DNA of 64,000 nucleotides, taken from the NCBI GenBank assembly GCA_019635355.1, contig JAHBZQ010000001.1, positions 4,774,001-4,838,000 on the forward strand. The letters run 5' to 3'. Position numbers and translations under genes: made by a program. Shown piece by piece: positions 41,076 through 50,530 of this stretch. The first letter of the stretch is position 1. Each line of letters starts with the position of its first letter. The DNA comes from Rhizobacter sp. GTDB taxonomy: Bacteria; Pseudomonadota; Gammaproteobacteria; Burkholderiales; Burkholderiaceae_C. Below the pieces are notes generated by a model. That model was not told the origin of the DNA. It made no database searches and saw only the letters and a program-made list of their open reading frames with translations.

Positions 41076-42493
41076 CCTCGCCTGCGCTGACCCGGCGCCG
41101 GCTCTGCCAGGCGCTGGCGAGCGCCGGTGTGCTCACCGCGCGGCCCGGCCGGGCCGAAGCGCCCCGCGAGCTGCTGGTGCCCAACGTCACCGGGCTCTAC
41201 ACGGTGAAGGTGGCGCGCATCGAAGTGCCGCGCAGCGCGGCTGAGATCTCGGGCCTGCTGCGAGCCTGGCCCGGCCAGGTGTCGATCGGCGGCGGGCGCT
41301 ACAGCATGGGCGGCCAGGTCGCGATCGCCGGCGGCCTGCACCTCGACCTGCGCCAGATGAACCAACTCGTCTGGCTCGATCCCGACAAACGACGGGCGCG
41401 TGTGCAGGCCGGCATGCGCTGGCGTGACCTGCAGGACCTGATCGACCCGCTGGGCCTTGCGGTGAAGACCATGCAGAGCTACGCCAACTTCACGGTGGGT
41501 GGGGCGGTGTCGGTGAACGCACACGGCCGCTACGTGGGCCACGGCGGTGTCGGCCACTCGGTGCGGGCCTTGCAGCTGGTGTTGGCCGACGGCAGCCTCG
41601 TCGAGGCCACCCGGGAGCAGCACGCTGAACTCTTCCGTGCGGCGATCGGCGGCTATGGGGTGGTGGGGGCGATCACCGAAGTCGAACTCGATCTCGTGCC
41701 CAACGGGCGCATCAAGCGCGTGGTGCAGAAGGTGCCGCTCGAGGCCTACCCCGAGTTCTTTCAACACGCGGTCGCGGGTGACGCGACCAGCGTGATGCAC
41801 AACGCCGACCTGATGCCGCCCCACTTCGACCTGCCGGTGGCCGTGACCTGGCGCGAGACCGACGAGCCGCTCACCGAAGCCGCGCGCCTCGTGCCCCGCG
41901 GCCAGCGTTACGCGCTGGAGCAGAACGTCGTGTGGGCGCTGACCGAGCTGCCCGGCGGCGCCAAGGTGCGCCAATCCATCCTGCACCCGCTGTTGACGGC
42001 GAGCCCCGCGGTGAAGTGGCGCAACCACGAGGCCAGCCTCGACGTGGCCGAACTCGAGCCGCGCACGCGCAGCCTCTCGACCTACGTGCTGCAGGAGTAC
42101 TTCGTCCCGCCCCGCCACTTCGTGGCCTTCGCGCGCAGCATGGCGCAGGTGCTGCAACGGCACGACGTGATGGCGCTCAACATCTCGGTGCGCCACTCGC
42201 CCGCCGATGCGCTCTCGCTGCTGCCCTGGGCGCGCGAAGAGGTGTTCTCCTTCGTGCTCTATTACAAGCAGCGCACCCATGCCACCGCGCAAGAGGCCGT
42301 GGGCCGCTGGACGCGCGAGCTGATCGACCTCGCGCTCGCCCACGATGGCCGCTACTACCTGCCCTACCAGCTGCATGCGAGCCAGGCGCAGTTCGACCGC
42401 GCCTACCCCGAGGCGGCGCAACTGCGTGCGCTCAAGCGCCGTGTCGACCCGGCCGGCAAGCTCAGCAATGCGATGTGGGCCCGCTATCTCTAG
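41072..42493 (+). CDS. Tat-exported FAD-linked oxidase (lactone-oxidase-like)
   Basis: 473 residues from a GTG that overlaps the stop of the binding protein gene (GTGA). The N-terminus has a twin-arginine-like signal (TRRRLCQALASAGVL). A PCMH-type FAD domain follows (VSIGGGRYSMGGQ, the flavin loop, and VGGAVSVNAHGRYVGHGGV) and the C-terminus is of the D-arabinono-lactone-oxidase kind (RVDPAGKLSNAMWARYL). Probably oxidises a sugar acid or polyol in the periplasm. Coupling to a binding protein suggests that protein delivers or senses the same compound. Confidence 0.85.
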   Translation: MTSPALTRRRLCQALASAGVLTARPGRAEAPRELLVPNVTGLYTVKVARIEVPRSAAEISGLLRAWPGQVSIGGGRYSMGGQVAIAGGLHLDLRQMNQLVWLDPDKRRARVQAGMRWRDLQDLIDPLGLAVKTMQSYANFTVGGAVSVNAHGRYVGHGGVGHSVRALQLVLADGSLVEATREQHAELFRAAIGGYGVVGAITEVELDLVPNGRIKRVVQKVPLEAYPEFFQHAVAGDATSVMHNADLMPPHFDLPVAVTWRETDEPLTEAARLVPRGQRYALEQNVVWALTELPGGAKVRQSILHPLLTASPAVKWRNHEASLDVAELEPRTRSLSTYVLQEYFVPPRHFVAFARSMAQVLQRHDVMALNISVRHSPADALSLLPWAREEVFSFVLYYKQRTHATAQEAVGRWTRELIDLALAHDGRYYLPYQLHASQAQFDRAYPEAAQLRALKRRVDPAGKLSNAMWARYL

Positions 42494-42517
42494 CCTCACC
42501 CCCAACCCGACACGACC

Positions 42518-43273
42518 GTGAGCCTCGACCTCATCACCGACCCCGGCTTCTACCTGGTCGCGATCCCGGCGGTGCTGCTCACGGGCCTGGCCAAGAGCGG
42601 CTTCCTGAGCGGCTTCGGTGCGCTGGCCGTGCCGCTCATGGCGCTCTCGGTGCCTGTGCCGCAGGCGGCGGCCATCATGCTGCCCTTGCTGCTGGTGATG
42701 GACGCGACCGGCCTGCAGCAGCTGTGGCGCCAGCAAGACCGCGCGCTGCTGCGGCTGCTGCTGCCCGCGGGCCTGATCGGCATTGGCGTGGGCACCGCGC
42801 TCTTCGGCGTGCTCTCGGGCAAGACGGTGTCGGCGGTGGTGGGCGCGCTGACGCTGCTCTTCCTGGCGCAGCGGCTCTTCTTCCCACCCAAGGCCGAAGC
42901 GGCGGTGCCGTCGAAGCCCTTGGGCTTCCTGCTCGGCATGGCCTCGGGCTTCACGAGCTTCGTCTCCCACGCAGGCGGCCCGCCGATCAGCGCTTACGTG
43001 CTGCCCCTGCGGCTGCCGCCGATCACGATGGCGGCCACGGTGGCCGTCTTCTTCGCGGTGGTGAACCTGACGAAGTGCGTGCCGTATGCGTGGCTGGGCC
43101 TCTTCGACACGCGCAACCTCGCGACTTCGCTGGTGCTGATGCCGCTCGCCCCCCTCGGCGTGTGGCTGGGCGTGGCGCTCACGCGGCGCATCGACCCGGC
43201 GTGGTTTTACCGGCTGGCCTACACCGGCATGTTCCTCGCGGGCGCGAAGCTGCTGTACGACGGTTTGCGCTGA
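42518..43273 (+). CDS. TauE/SafE-family membrane permease
   Basis: 251 residues, eight hydrophobic helices, GTG start. Family signatures are LLTGLAKSGFLSGFGALAVPLMAL in the first half and GMASGFTSFVSHAGGPPISAYVLPL in the second, the paired inverted motif of TauE/SafE anion exporters. Likely substrate: a sulfonate, sulfite or other organic anion. 24 bp behind the FAD oxidase, so probably in the same operon and possibly moving its product. Confidence 0.9.
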   Translation: MSLDLITDPGFYLVAIPAVLLTGLAKSGFLSGFGALAVPLMALSVPVPQAAAIMLPLLLVMDATGLQQLWRQQDRALLRLLLPAGLIGIGVGTALFGVLSGKTVSAVVGALTLLFLAQRLFFPPKAEAAVPSKPLGFLLGMASGFTSFVSHAGGPPISAYVLPLRLPPITMAATVAVFFAVVNLTKCVPYAWLGLFDTRNLATSLVLMPLAPLGVWLGVALTRRIDPAWFYRLAYTGMFLAGAKLLYDGLR

Positions 43274-43279
43274 GCGGCC

Positions 43280-43711
43280 TCAGCGCGTTGCGCGCCGGCG
43301 CACGCAGTCGATGTAGGCATGCCCGTCGGGCGGCCGGCCGCTGCGCTGCGACTCCCACATCATCTTGCCCAGGCATTCCATCACCTCGTGCTGCGCGTCG
43401 TGCGCCGAGCCGAGCCTGGCAGCGAGCAGCTCGTAGGCCTGCTTGATGCCGTGCGGCTGGTCGATGCTCACCTGCTCGCTGATCGACAGGTGCATCGACA
43501 GGTGCAGGAAGGGGTTGGTGCGGCCGCTCTCCACCGCGTAGTTGCGGGCCACCGCTTCTTCCACGTTGTCGAGTTCGGCGTGGTACTCGGGGTGCTGGGC
43601 TATCCAGTCGGCCGCCACCGTTTCCATCGGGGTCAGGGGGAGCTGCTCGCGCCGCTTGCGAAAGGCTTCGCAGAAGAAGCGGCGCACGTCGTGTTGAGAG
43701 GGCGCAAACAT
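43280..43711 (-). CDS. DUF1841 protein
   Basis: 143 residues starting MFAPSQHDVRRFFCEAFRKRRE, the usual DUF1841 beginning, which fixes the ATG at 43711 over an upstream start. Conserved core: EYHAELDN, NPFLHLSMHLSISEQVSIDQP and HDAQHEVMECLGKMMWESQR. Widespread in betaproteobacteria, function unknown. Convergent with the TauE-like gene and divergent from the alcohol dehydrogenase gene. Confidence 0.92.
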   Translation of the reverse strand: MFAPSQHDVRRFFCEAFRKRREQLPLTPMETVAADWIAQHPEYHAELDNVEEAVARNYAVESGRTNPFLHLSMHLSISEQVSIDQPHGIKQAYELLAARLGSAHDAQHEVMECLGKMMWESQRSGRPPDGHAYIDCVRRRATR

Positions 43712-43822
43712 GCGGGGGATTGTCACGCGTCCCCTGCAATCGGGTATTCGCACGATCGTGCACTTTCAGGGAAAATGGTGGGCTTCGCTCTCCCGCCTTC
43801 CCTCAAAACACAAGGAACCCCC

Positions 43823-44977
43823 ATGCCCACCCGCCAATTCCTCATGACCGCCGAAAACATCATGGGCGCCGGCTGCCTGCCCGACGCGATGAGCCTCGTG
43901 CAATCGCGCGGCTACAAGCACGCGCTGATCGTCACCGACGCGCCGCTCACCGCCCTCGGCGTCACCGAGAAGGTGGCCTCGCTGCTGCGCGAGCGGGGCG
44001 TGGCGGTGACGGTGTTCGACGGCGTGCAGCCCAACCCGACGGTGTCGAACGTGAACGCGGGCCTCGCCGCGCAGCAGCAGGCCGGGGCCGACTGCATCAT
44101 CTCGCTCGGCGGCGGCTCGCCGCACGACTGCGCGAAGGTGATCGCCGTGCTGGCCACCAACGGCGGCGAGGTGATGGACTACCGCGGCGCCGACAAGGTG
44201 AAGAAGGCGCCGCTCGCGCTGATCGCGATCAACACCACCGCCGGCACCGCCAGCGAGATCACGCGCTTCGCGGTGATCACCGAAGAGACCAAGCATCTCA
44301 AGATGAACATCGTCGACCGCCAGCTTGCCCCGCTGATCTCGGTCAACGACCCCGAGCTGATGCGCGGCATGCCGCCCTCGCTGACGGCCGCCACTGGCAT
44401 GGACGCGCTGACGCACGCCGTCGAAGCCTATGTGTCGAAGCTCGCCACGCCGGTGACCGATGCCTGCGCGCTGCACGCCATCAAGCTGATCGGCCAGTAC
44501 CTGCCGCGTGCAGTGTCGAATGGCAAGGAAGACATCGAAGCCCGCGAGAACATGACCGCGGCGCAGTTCCTCGCCGGCATGGCCTTCAACAACGCCTTCC
44601 TCGGCTACGTGCACGCGATGGCGCACCAGCTGGGTGGCCAGTACAACCTGCCGCACGGTGTGTGCAACGCGCTGCTGCTGCCGCACGTGGAAGCCGCCAA
44701 CGTGAGCGCCTGCGCGCCGCGCCTGGCCGAGGTAGGCCGCGCACTTGGGGTCAACACCATCGACATGAGCGTCGAGGCCGCCGCCCATGCGGCGGTGAAG
44801 GCGATGCACGATCTGGCGCGTGCGGTTGGCATTCCGGCCAAGCTGTCGGAGCTGGGCGTGAAGCGCGAAGACTTTGCGCTGATGGCTGTGAACGCGATGA
44901 AGGACGGCTCGGGCGCGACCAACCCGCGCAAGTTCACGCAGCCCGAAATCGAAGCGATCTTCGAAGCAGCCTATTGA
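43823..44977 (+). CDS. iron-containing (group III) alcohol dehydrogenase
   Basis: 384 residues, full length. The NAD site is ISLGGGSPHDCAK (about 93-105). The metal site includes D in TGMDALTHAVEAY, H in YVHAMAHQLGGQY and H in NLPHGVCNALLLPHV. Oxidises short alcohols or diols, with Fe2+ and NAD; the substrate is unknown. AAGGA sits 7 nt before the ATG. The closest named types are ethanol, butanol or propanediol dehydrogenases. Confidence 0.93.
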   Translation: MPTRQFLMTAENIMGAGCLPDAMSLVQSRGYKHALIVTDAPLTALGVTEKVASLLRERGVAVTVFDGVQPNPTVSNVNAGLAAQQQAGADCIISLGGGSPHDCAKVIAVLATNGGEVMDYRGADKVKKAPLALIAINTTAGTASEITRFAVITEETKHLKMNIVDRQLAPLISVNDPELMRGMPPSLTAATGMDALTHAVEAYVSKLATPVTDACALHAIKLIGQYLPRAVSNGKEDIEARENMTAAQFLAGMAFNNAFLGYVHAMAHQLGGQYNLPHGVCNALLLPHVEAANVSACAPRLAEVGRALGVNTIDMSVEAAAHAAVKAMHDLARAVGIPAKLSELGVKREDFALMAVNAMKDGSGATNPRKFTQPEIEAIFEAAY

Positions 44978-44980
44978 GGC

Positions 44981-45952
44981 CTATGGGCGCAGCGGGCGTG
45001 TGCTCCGCTGCGCGAAATAGAACCACTCGTTGCCCGGGAGGGCCGCGGGGTTCGGGAACACGATGAAGCCATCGGCCGGCGCGCGCACCTCGGTGCTGTC
45101 GGCCCGTGTGCCGATCAGCTCGCCAGCGCGCAGCGGGTCGTAGCTGGCCCAGGCCTTGGCGAAACGATCGGCCGGGTCGTGCAGGTCGGTCACCTCGGCC
45201 AAGCGCAGGAACTCGATGTCGGTGCGCGCCGGTGGCGGCGCTTCGTCGACCAGGCCGAGCTGCGCGAGCGTGGCGCGGATCGCGCGGTAGCCCACCTCGG
45301 GCGCCTTCGGGTCCTGGTGTTGCCCGCATTCGAGCGTGATCGCGTAGCCGCCCTGCGTGCGCATGTATTCGGTGGTGCCCACGCCGTAGCTCGGGTCGGT
45401 GCTGAGCATCTGCGCCCGCTCGCTCGGGGCGCTGCGCTGCAGGCGGTTCTTCACGCCCGCGGCATAGGTGTCGAGCCAGCCTTCGACGATGCGGCGTGGG
45501 CCGAGGCGCAGCGCCAACGCTTCTTCTTCGGCGGCGTGCGAGAAGGGTTCGAGCGGGCCGCTGTTGTCGGCCGGGCCGATCATCGCGAAGGGCTCGCCGC
45601 CGGTGTGGAAGGAGTGCAGGTCCAGCAGCACCTCGTGCTCGGCGAGCAGCGGGCACAGCGCGTTGGCGATGCGGTCTTCGTAGTCCTGCGGCTGCGCGTT
45701 GGGGCGCAGGTTGCGGTTGAGGTTGCGGTCGCCGGCACGCTGGCCCTTCGAGTAGGCGAGCGGGTTGGTGACGGGCACGAAGGTGACGCTGCCGCGCACG
45801 AGCTTCAGCGTGCCGCTGTCGAACTCGGGCAGGATGCGCTCGATGGCGCGGGTGCCGCAGGTTTCGTTGCCGTGCACGGCGCCGAGCACGATCAGGCGCT
45901 TGCCGGGTTGCAGCGCGCGGAAGCTGTGGGTGCGCAGGGTGTTCTGGTTCAT
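44981..45952 (-). CDS. AstE/aspartoacylase-family zinc hydrolase
   Basis: 323 residues of the M14-like deacylase family. The zinc motif GAVHGNETCG (about 24-33), the substrate-binding RNLNRN (about 76-81) and DLHSFHTGG (about 111-119) are intact. Members remove the acyl group from succinylglutamate or N-acylaspartate; the specific substrate is unclear. The 3' end of the frame is 3 bp from the convergent alcohol dehydrogenase, and its start overlaps the kefB stop by 4 bp, so it may be co-transcribed with kefFB. Confidence 0.88.
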   Translation of the reverse strand: MNQNTLRTHSFRALQPGKRLIVLGAVHGNETCGTRAIERILPEFDSGTLKLVRGSVTFVPVTNPLAYSKGQRAGDRNLNRNLRPNAQPQDYEDRIANALCPLLAEHEVLLDLHSFHTGGEPFAMIGPADNSGPLEPFSHAAEEEALALRLGPRRIVEGWLDTYAAGVKNRLQRSAPSERAQMLSTDPSYGVGTTEYMRTQGGYAITLECGQHQDPKAPEVGYRAIRATLAQLGLVDEAPPPARTDIEFLRLAEVTDLHDPADRFAKAWASYDPLRAGELIGTRADSTEVRAPADGFIVFPNPAALPGNEWFYFAQRSTRPLRP

Positions 45953-47802
45953 GGGGTGATTCCTTCGCCGGGCGTCGTCGACGCGTCCGGGCTCCAGCTG
46001 CCGGTGCGCTTGCGCGTCTGCGCTTCTTCGCGCTCCTTGGCCCAGAGTTGCTCCAATTGTTGGCGCCCCTGTTTGGCCACGGCGATGAGCTGGTCTTCGT
46101 TCTCGCGGTGCTGGCGCATCTCTTCGAGCAGCTCGATGCTGTGCTTGCGGAAACGCAGTGCGAGGTTGCGCGCCTGGTGCGGCTGCCAGCCGAGGAGTTC
46201 GAGCACGCTGCGCCCGCTCATCAGCGCCGAGTCGAGCGTCTCGCGTTCGATCAGCGTCACGCCGCGCTCACGCAGGCCGTAGTAGTGCGTCACGTTGCGC
46301 GCGCGGGCCACGATGTGCAGGTGCGGGAAATGCTCCCGAGCCATGTCGACGACCTTGAGGCTCTGCTCCACGTCGTCGATGGCGACCACCAGCACGTGGG
46401 CCTGGTCGGCCCCGGCGGTGCGCATCAGGTCGAGCCGGGTCGCGTCGCCATAGAAGGCCGGCCAGCCGAAGCGGCGCACGCCTTCGACCTGCTCGGCGTC
46501 GTGGTCGAGCACGGTGGCCGAGATGCCGTTGGCGAAGATGAGCCGGCCGACGATCTGCCCGTAGCGGCCGAAGCCCGCGATGATCACCGGCGCGTGTTGA
46601 GGCTCGTGGATCTCGTCCATCTGCGCCTGCTGTTTGTGCTTGGCGAGCAGTGGAATCCACCACTTGTCGGCAGCCACCAGCAGCAGTGGCGTGAGCAGCA
46701 TCGAGATGGCTACCGCGGCGACGAGCAGCGAGGAGGTCGGGTCATCGATGACCTTGGCTTGCGCGGCCGTCTGGAACACCACGAAGCCGAACTCGCCACC
46801 CTGCGCCAGCAGGATGATGAACACCGGCCGCTCCGGTTTGGGCAGTGGCATCGCACGCCCCATGCCCCAGAGCACGCCTGCCTTCAGCACCAGGAACGCG
46901 AGCACGATGGCGGCGATCAAGAACGGCTGCTGCATCACGACCATGAAGTCGATGCTCATGCCCACCGCGATGAAAAAGAGCCCGAGCAGCAGGCCCTTGA
47001 AGGGCTCGATGTCGGTCTCCAACTCGCGGCGGTATTCGCTCTCGGCCAACAGCACACCGGCCAGGAAGGCGCCGAGGGCCATCGACAAGCCCACCACCTG
47101 CATCAGCGCAGCGGTGGCCACCACGAGCAGCAACGACGCGGCGGTGAAGATCTCGGGGGTGTCGCTGCGGGCGATCCAGCGCAGGGCGGGGCGCAGCAGC
47201 AAACGGCCGCCGAGCACGATGGTGGCGATCACGCCCACGGCCTTGAGCGCGCCGAGCCAGGCGTTGCCATCGGTGTGGCCGGTGCTGGCCGCCAGCAAGG
47301 GCACGAGCGCGAGGATGGGGATGGCCGCGATGTCTTGCAGCAGCGCCACGCTCAGGAGGCTTTGCCCGCCGGTGGTGGCCATGAGGTTGCGCTCGGCCAG
47401 CACGCCCAGGCCGATGGCGGTCGAGGACATGCCCAGGCCCAGCGCGGCCACCAGTGCGATCTGCCACGTGACGCCGGCGGCCGCGGCCACGGCGAACAAG
47501 AGCGCGGCCGAGCCGAAGAGCTGCACGCTGCCCCAGCCGAAGATGGGCTTGCGCAGCGACCAGAGCCGGCGCGGCTCCAGCTCCAGGCCGACGAGGAAGA
47601 GCATCAGCACCACGCCAAACTCGGCGAAGTGCAGCATGTCCTGCGGGTCGGTCACGAGGCGCAAGCCCCAGGGCCCGATCGCGATGCCCGCAGCGAGGTA
47701 GCCGATGATGGAGCCGAGCCCGAGCTTCTTCGCGATGGGCACGGCCAGCACTGCGGCCGCGAGGTAGATCAGGCTGCCGGTGAGCCAACCGCCGTGTTCC
47801 AT
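45949..47802 (-). CDS. kefB: KefB/KefC-type glutathione-gated potassium/proton antiporter
   Basis: 617 residues. An N-terminal CPA2 exchanger domain with about 12 helices (residues 5-385, GLGMSSTAIGLGVL and LGAFLAGVLLAESEYRRELE) is followed by a TrkA-N/RCK domain (about 405-530, IIAGFGRYGQIVGRLIFANG) with a Rossmann glycine motif. The C-terminus is charged and coiled (about 550-600). Releases K+ in response to electrophile-glutathione adducts. The ATG at 47802 overlaps the stop of the quinone-reductase subunit gene (TGATG). Confidence 0.93.
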   Translation of the reverse strand: MEHGGWLTGSLIYLAAAVLAVPIAKKLGLGSIIGYLAAGIAIGPWGLRLVTDPQDMLHFAEFGVVLMLFLVGLELEPRRLWSLRKPIFGWGSVQLFGSAALLFAVAAAAGVTWQIALVAALGLGMSSTAIGLGVLAERNLMATTGGQSLLSVALLQDIAAIPILALVPLLAASTGHTDGNAWLGALKAVGVIATIVLGGRLLLRPALRWIARSDTPEIFTAASLLLVVATAALMQVVGLSMALGAFLAGVLLAESEYRRELETDIEPFKGLLLGLFFIAVGMSIDFMVVMQQPFLIAAIVLAFLVLKAGVLWGMGRAMPLPKPERPVFIILLAQGGEFGFVVFQTAAQAKVIDDPTSSLLVAAVAISMLLTPLLLVAADKWWIPLLAKHKQQAQMDEIHEPQHAPVIIAGFGRYGQIVGRLIFANGISATVLDHDAEQVEGVRRFGWPAFYGDATRLDLMRTAGADQAHVLVVAIDDVEQSLKVVDMAREHFPHLHIVARARNVTHYYGLRERGVTLIERETLDSALMSGRSVLELLGWQPHQARNLALRFRKHSIELLEEMRQHRENEDQLIAVAKQGRQQLEQLWAKEREEAQTRKRTGSWSPDASTTPGEGITP

Positions 47803-48437
47803 CAGGCAGCCTCCACCGGCTGCGGCGCCACGCTCGCGGGGCGTGCCGAGGGCGGCACCTCGCAGGCGAGGCATTGCTCCAGCCCTTCGAGTTCGGGCCA
47901 GTTCGGGTAGCTCGCGAGGCGGTCGACGAGCGTGTCGGCCTGGTGGTCCAGCTCGCCGGGGCTGGTGCGGTGTGCGCCGTGCAGCACCATGGGGGGCAGG
48001 AAGCGCATGCCGCACAGCGAGGCGGTCTGCTCGTAGGGCGGCAGGAAGGCGTCGAAGTGGTAGCGGTTGTAGCCGGTCGGGTGGTAAGAGTCTTCCGGCC
48101 CGCCGGTGCTCGTGACGAGCCAGAGGTCCTTGCCCTGCAGCGCCGTGCCGCCCGGCCCGTAGGCCCAGCCGTAGGCGAAGACCTCGTCGACCCAGAGCTT
48201 CATGAGCGGCGGCATGTGGTACCAATGGATGGGGTGGAGCCACACCACGAGCTGCGCGGCGGCGAGCGCGGCCTGTTCGGCGGCCACGTCGATGAGGTAG
48301 TCGGGGTAGAGCGCGTAGAGGTCGCGCACATGGGCGCGTTGGGCAGTGCCGGCGGCCTCGTGCAGGCGCCGGTTCACGCGCGACAGCTCCATCTGTGGGT
48401 GGGCGCTGATCACGAGGATGTCTGTCGCATCGGCCAT
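47802..48437 (-). CDS. kefF: KefF-like NAD(P)H:quinone oxidoreductase, ancillary Kef subunit
   Basis: 211 residues of the flavodoxin-like NQO/KefF family: ILVISAHPQMELSRVNRRL at the FMN site, LHPIHWYHMPPLMKLWVDEVFAYGWAYG, and VTSTGGPEDSYHPTGYNRYHF. KefF is an FMN-containing activator that sits on the RCK domain of the antiporter and reduces quinones or electrophiles. The ATG at 48437 is the family start. Direct coupling to kefB supports the functional pair. Confidence 0.92.
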   Translation of the reverse strand: MADATDILVISAHPQMELSRVNRRLHEAAGTAQRAHVRDLYALYPDYLIDVAAEQAALAAAQLVVWLHPIHWYHMPPLMKLWVDEVFAYGWAYGPGGTALQGKDLWLVTSTGGPEDSYHPTGYNRYHFDAFLPPYEQTASLCGMRFLPPMVLHGAHRTSPGELDHQADTLVDRLASYPNWPELEGLEQCLACEVPPSARPASVAPQPVEAA

Positions 48438-48572
48438 GAAATGGTGGGTAAGTCTTGAGAAGGGCGCAAGGAAGCGCCCGTTAACATAACCGCAAACAGC
48501 GTCTGCGGTGCGGGGCTGCAGGTTCCGCGCCACCATCAAGGGCTCGCCAAGGGCACATCAAGGGGAAAGCGC

Positions 48573-49190
48573 ATGCCGGTGATCGTGGTCGCCAATCCGA
48601 AGGGCGGTGTAGGCAAGAGCACCTTGTCCACCAACATCGCGGGGCTGCTGGCCCACCAGGGGCATGCGGTGATGCTGGGCGACGTGGACCGGCAGCAGTC
48701 GGCCCGCACCTGGCTCAAGCTGAGGCCCGAGGGTTTGCCCCAGATCACGGGCTGGGACGTGGCGCAAGACGAGATCGTGCGCCCGCCCAAGGGCACGACG
48801 CACGTGGTGCTCGACACGCCGGCCGGCCTTCACGGCAAGCGGCTGGAGCAGGTGATGAAGATCGCCGACAAGGTGATCGTGCCGCTGCAGCCCAGCATCT
48901 TCGACATCCACGCCACGCACGACTTCATCCGCGAGCTGCTGAAGAACCGCCGCAGCGACAAGGTCGACGTGGGCGTGGTCGGCATGCGCATCCGCGAGGG
49001 CACGATCTCGGCCGACCAGCTGCGCAGCTTCCTTGGCACCTTGGAGACGCCCGTCGTCACCTTCCTGCGCGACACTCAAAACTACGTCCACCTCGCCGCA
49101 CGTGGCCTCACGCTGTGGGACGTGGCGCCCAGCCGGGTCGAGCGCGACCTGGCGCAATGGCAACCCCTCATCACCTGGATCAATGCATGA
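48573..49190 (+). CDS. orphan ParA/MinD-type ATPase
   Basis: 205 residues with a deviant Walker A KGGVGKST (10-17), GDVDRQQSARTWL and VVLDTPAGLHG (Walker B), and a short C-terminus. The small size and absence of an N-terminal HTH match the orphan ParA class that positions cytoplasmic complexes; no parB or parS lies nearby. The stop overlaps the next gene's ATG (ATGA). Cargo unknown; a link to the hydratase downstream is not established. Confidence 0.9.
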   Translation: MPVIVVANPKGGVGKSTLSTNIAGLLAHQGHAVMLGDVDRQQSARTWLKLRPEGLPQITGWDVAQDEIVRPPKGTTHVVLDTPAGLHGKRLEQVMKIADKVIVPLQPSIFDIHATHDFIRELLKNRRSDKVDVGVVGMRIREGTISADQLRSFLGTLETPVVTFLRDTQNYVHLAARGLTLWDVAPSRVERDLAQWQPLITWINA

Positions 49191-49639
49191 GAACGTTCGA
49201 CAAGATCTCTGACCTGCAACCCCTCGTCGGCCAGGAGCTGGGCGTGAGCGAGTGGATGACGATCACGCAGGAGCAGATCAACAAGTTCGCCGAAGCGACC
49301 GGCGACCACCAGTGGATCCACATCGACCCCGAGCGCGCCAAGAGCGGCCCCTTCGGCACGACGATTGCCCACGGCTTCCTCACGCTGAGCCTCTTGCCCG
49401 AGATGACGGCCAAGGCCTTTCGCGTGACCGAGACGCGCATGGGCGTCAACTACGGCCTCAACAAGGTGCGCTTCCCGTCGCCCGTGCCGGCCGGCAGCAA
49501 GGTGCGCGGTCGCTTCAAGCTGATCGAGTACATCCCGCTCGAAGGCGGCGCGCAGATGACGGTCGAATGCACGATGGAGCGCGAAGGCTCCGACAAGCCG
49601 GTCTGCGTGGCCGAGTCCCTGGCCCGGCGTTATGCGTGA
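49187..49639 (+). CDS. MaoC-like (R)-specific enoyl-CoA hydratase
   Basis: 150-residue hot-dog fold with the hydratase motif ATGDHQWIHIDPERA (catalytic D and H) and GPFGTTIAHGFLTLSLLP. Hydrates trans-2-enoyl-CoA to (R)-3-hydroxyacyl-CoA for beta-oxidation or polyhydroxyalkanoate synthesis. The start ATG overlaps the ParA stop, although the two proteins have no known common role. Confidence 0.93.
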   Translation: MRTFDKISDLQPLVGQELGVSEWMTITQEQINKFAEATGDHQWIHIDPERAKSGPFGTTIAHGFLTLSLLPEMTAKAFRVTETRMGVNYGLNKVRFPSPVPAGSKVRGRFKLIEYIPLEGGAQMTVECTMEREGSDKPVCVAESLARRYA

Positions 49640-49762
49640 ACTTTTGGCCTGAAGCGGCCACTCCGCCCAGGCCGTGGCCCATGTTGTCCCCATTCTGAGG
49701 GTGTGGGCGCCCCCCACCGCTCGCATACGATGCCGGCTGCAAAAAACTCCCGGGGGGGAACC

Positions 49763-50509
49763 ATGAAGGTGCTGCTGGTCGATGACCACCCGCTGATCCT
49801 GTCGGCGCTGCAAACGGTCATCAAGGGCCTGGGCGACCACGTCAACGTGGTGGGGGCCGGCAGTGGCCGCGCGGCGCGTGAAGCGCTGCAGCGAGACGAC
49901 GATTTCGACCTCGTGCTGCTCGACCTGCAGCTGGGCGACGAAAACGGCTTCGACCTTCTCACCGAGTTCCGCTCCGGCTACCCGGCGCTGCCGGTGGTGG
50001 TGGTCTCGGCCTCCGACCGTGTGAGCGACGTGATCCGCTCCATCGACCTTGGCGCCATGGGTTTCGTGCCCAAGCGCGCGACCAACGAGACTTTGTTCGA
50101 GGCGCTGCACGTGGTGATGTCGGGTGGCATCTACGTGCCGACGATGAGCATGTCGAGCGAGGCGGCCGTCACCGGCCGGCGCAGCACCGACGCCGCACCC
50201 ACCGCCCCGGGCCCGCTGCACGTGGTCAACAAGGAGGCGAGCGACGGCAGCTTCCAGAAGCAACCGAGCCTCGCCTCGCTCGGGCTCACCCCCCGCCAGA
50301 CCGACGTGCTGGCCCTGCTGCTCAAGGGCCACCCCAACAAGCTGATCGCCCGCGAGCTGGGCCTCTCGGTCGAGACGGTGAAAGACCACGTCGCGGCGGT
50401 GCTGCGGGCGCTCAACGTGAGCTCGCGCACCCAGGCCGTGCTGGCCGTGAGCCAGATGATCCAGCAGCACGGCGACTTCTCCGTGCTGCGCAACGGCCAG
50501 ACCACCTGA
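49763..50509 (+). CDS. LuxR/NarL-type response regulator
   Basis: 248 residues. Receiver domain about 1-120 with D7, D8, phosphoacceptor D54 (LLDLQLGDENG) and conserved S and K positions, a linker of about 50 residues, then a LuxR HTH (about 175-238, LTPRQTDVLALLLKGHPNKLIARELGLSVETVK). AAGGTG-like G-rich site before the ATG. 21 bp ahead of a hybrid histidine kinase, its probable partner. Confidence 0.93.
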   Translation: MKVLLVDDHPLILSALQTVIKGLGDHVNVVGAGSGRAAREALQRDDDFDLVLLDLQLGDENGFDLLTEFRSGYPALPVVVVSASDRVSDVIRSIDLGAMGFVPKRATNETLFEALHVVMSGGIYVPTMSMSSEAAVTGRRSTDAAPTAPGPLHVVNKEASDGSFQKQPSLASLGLTPRQTDVLALLLKGHPNKLIARELGLSVETVKDHVAAVLRALNVSSRTQAVLAVSQMIQQHGDFSVLRNGQTT

Positions 50510-50530
50510 GGCCGGCCGGGCGCCACTGAG

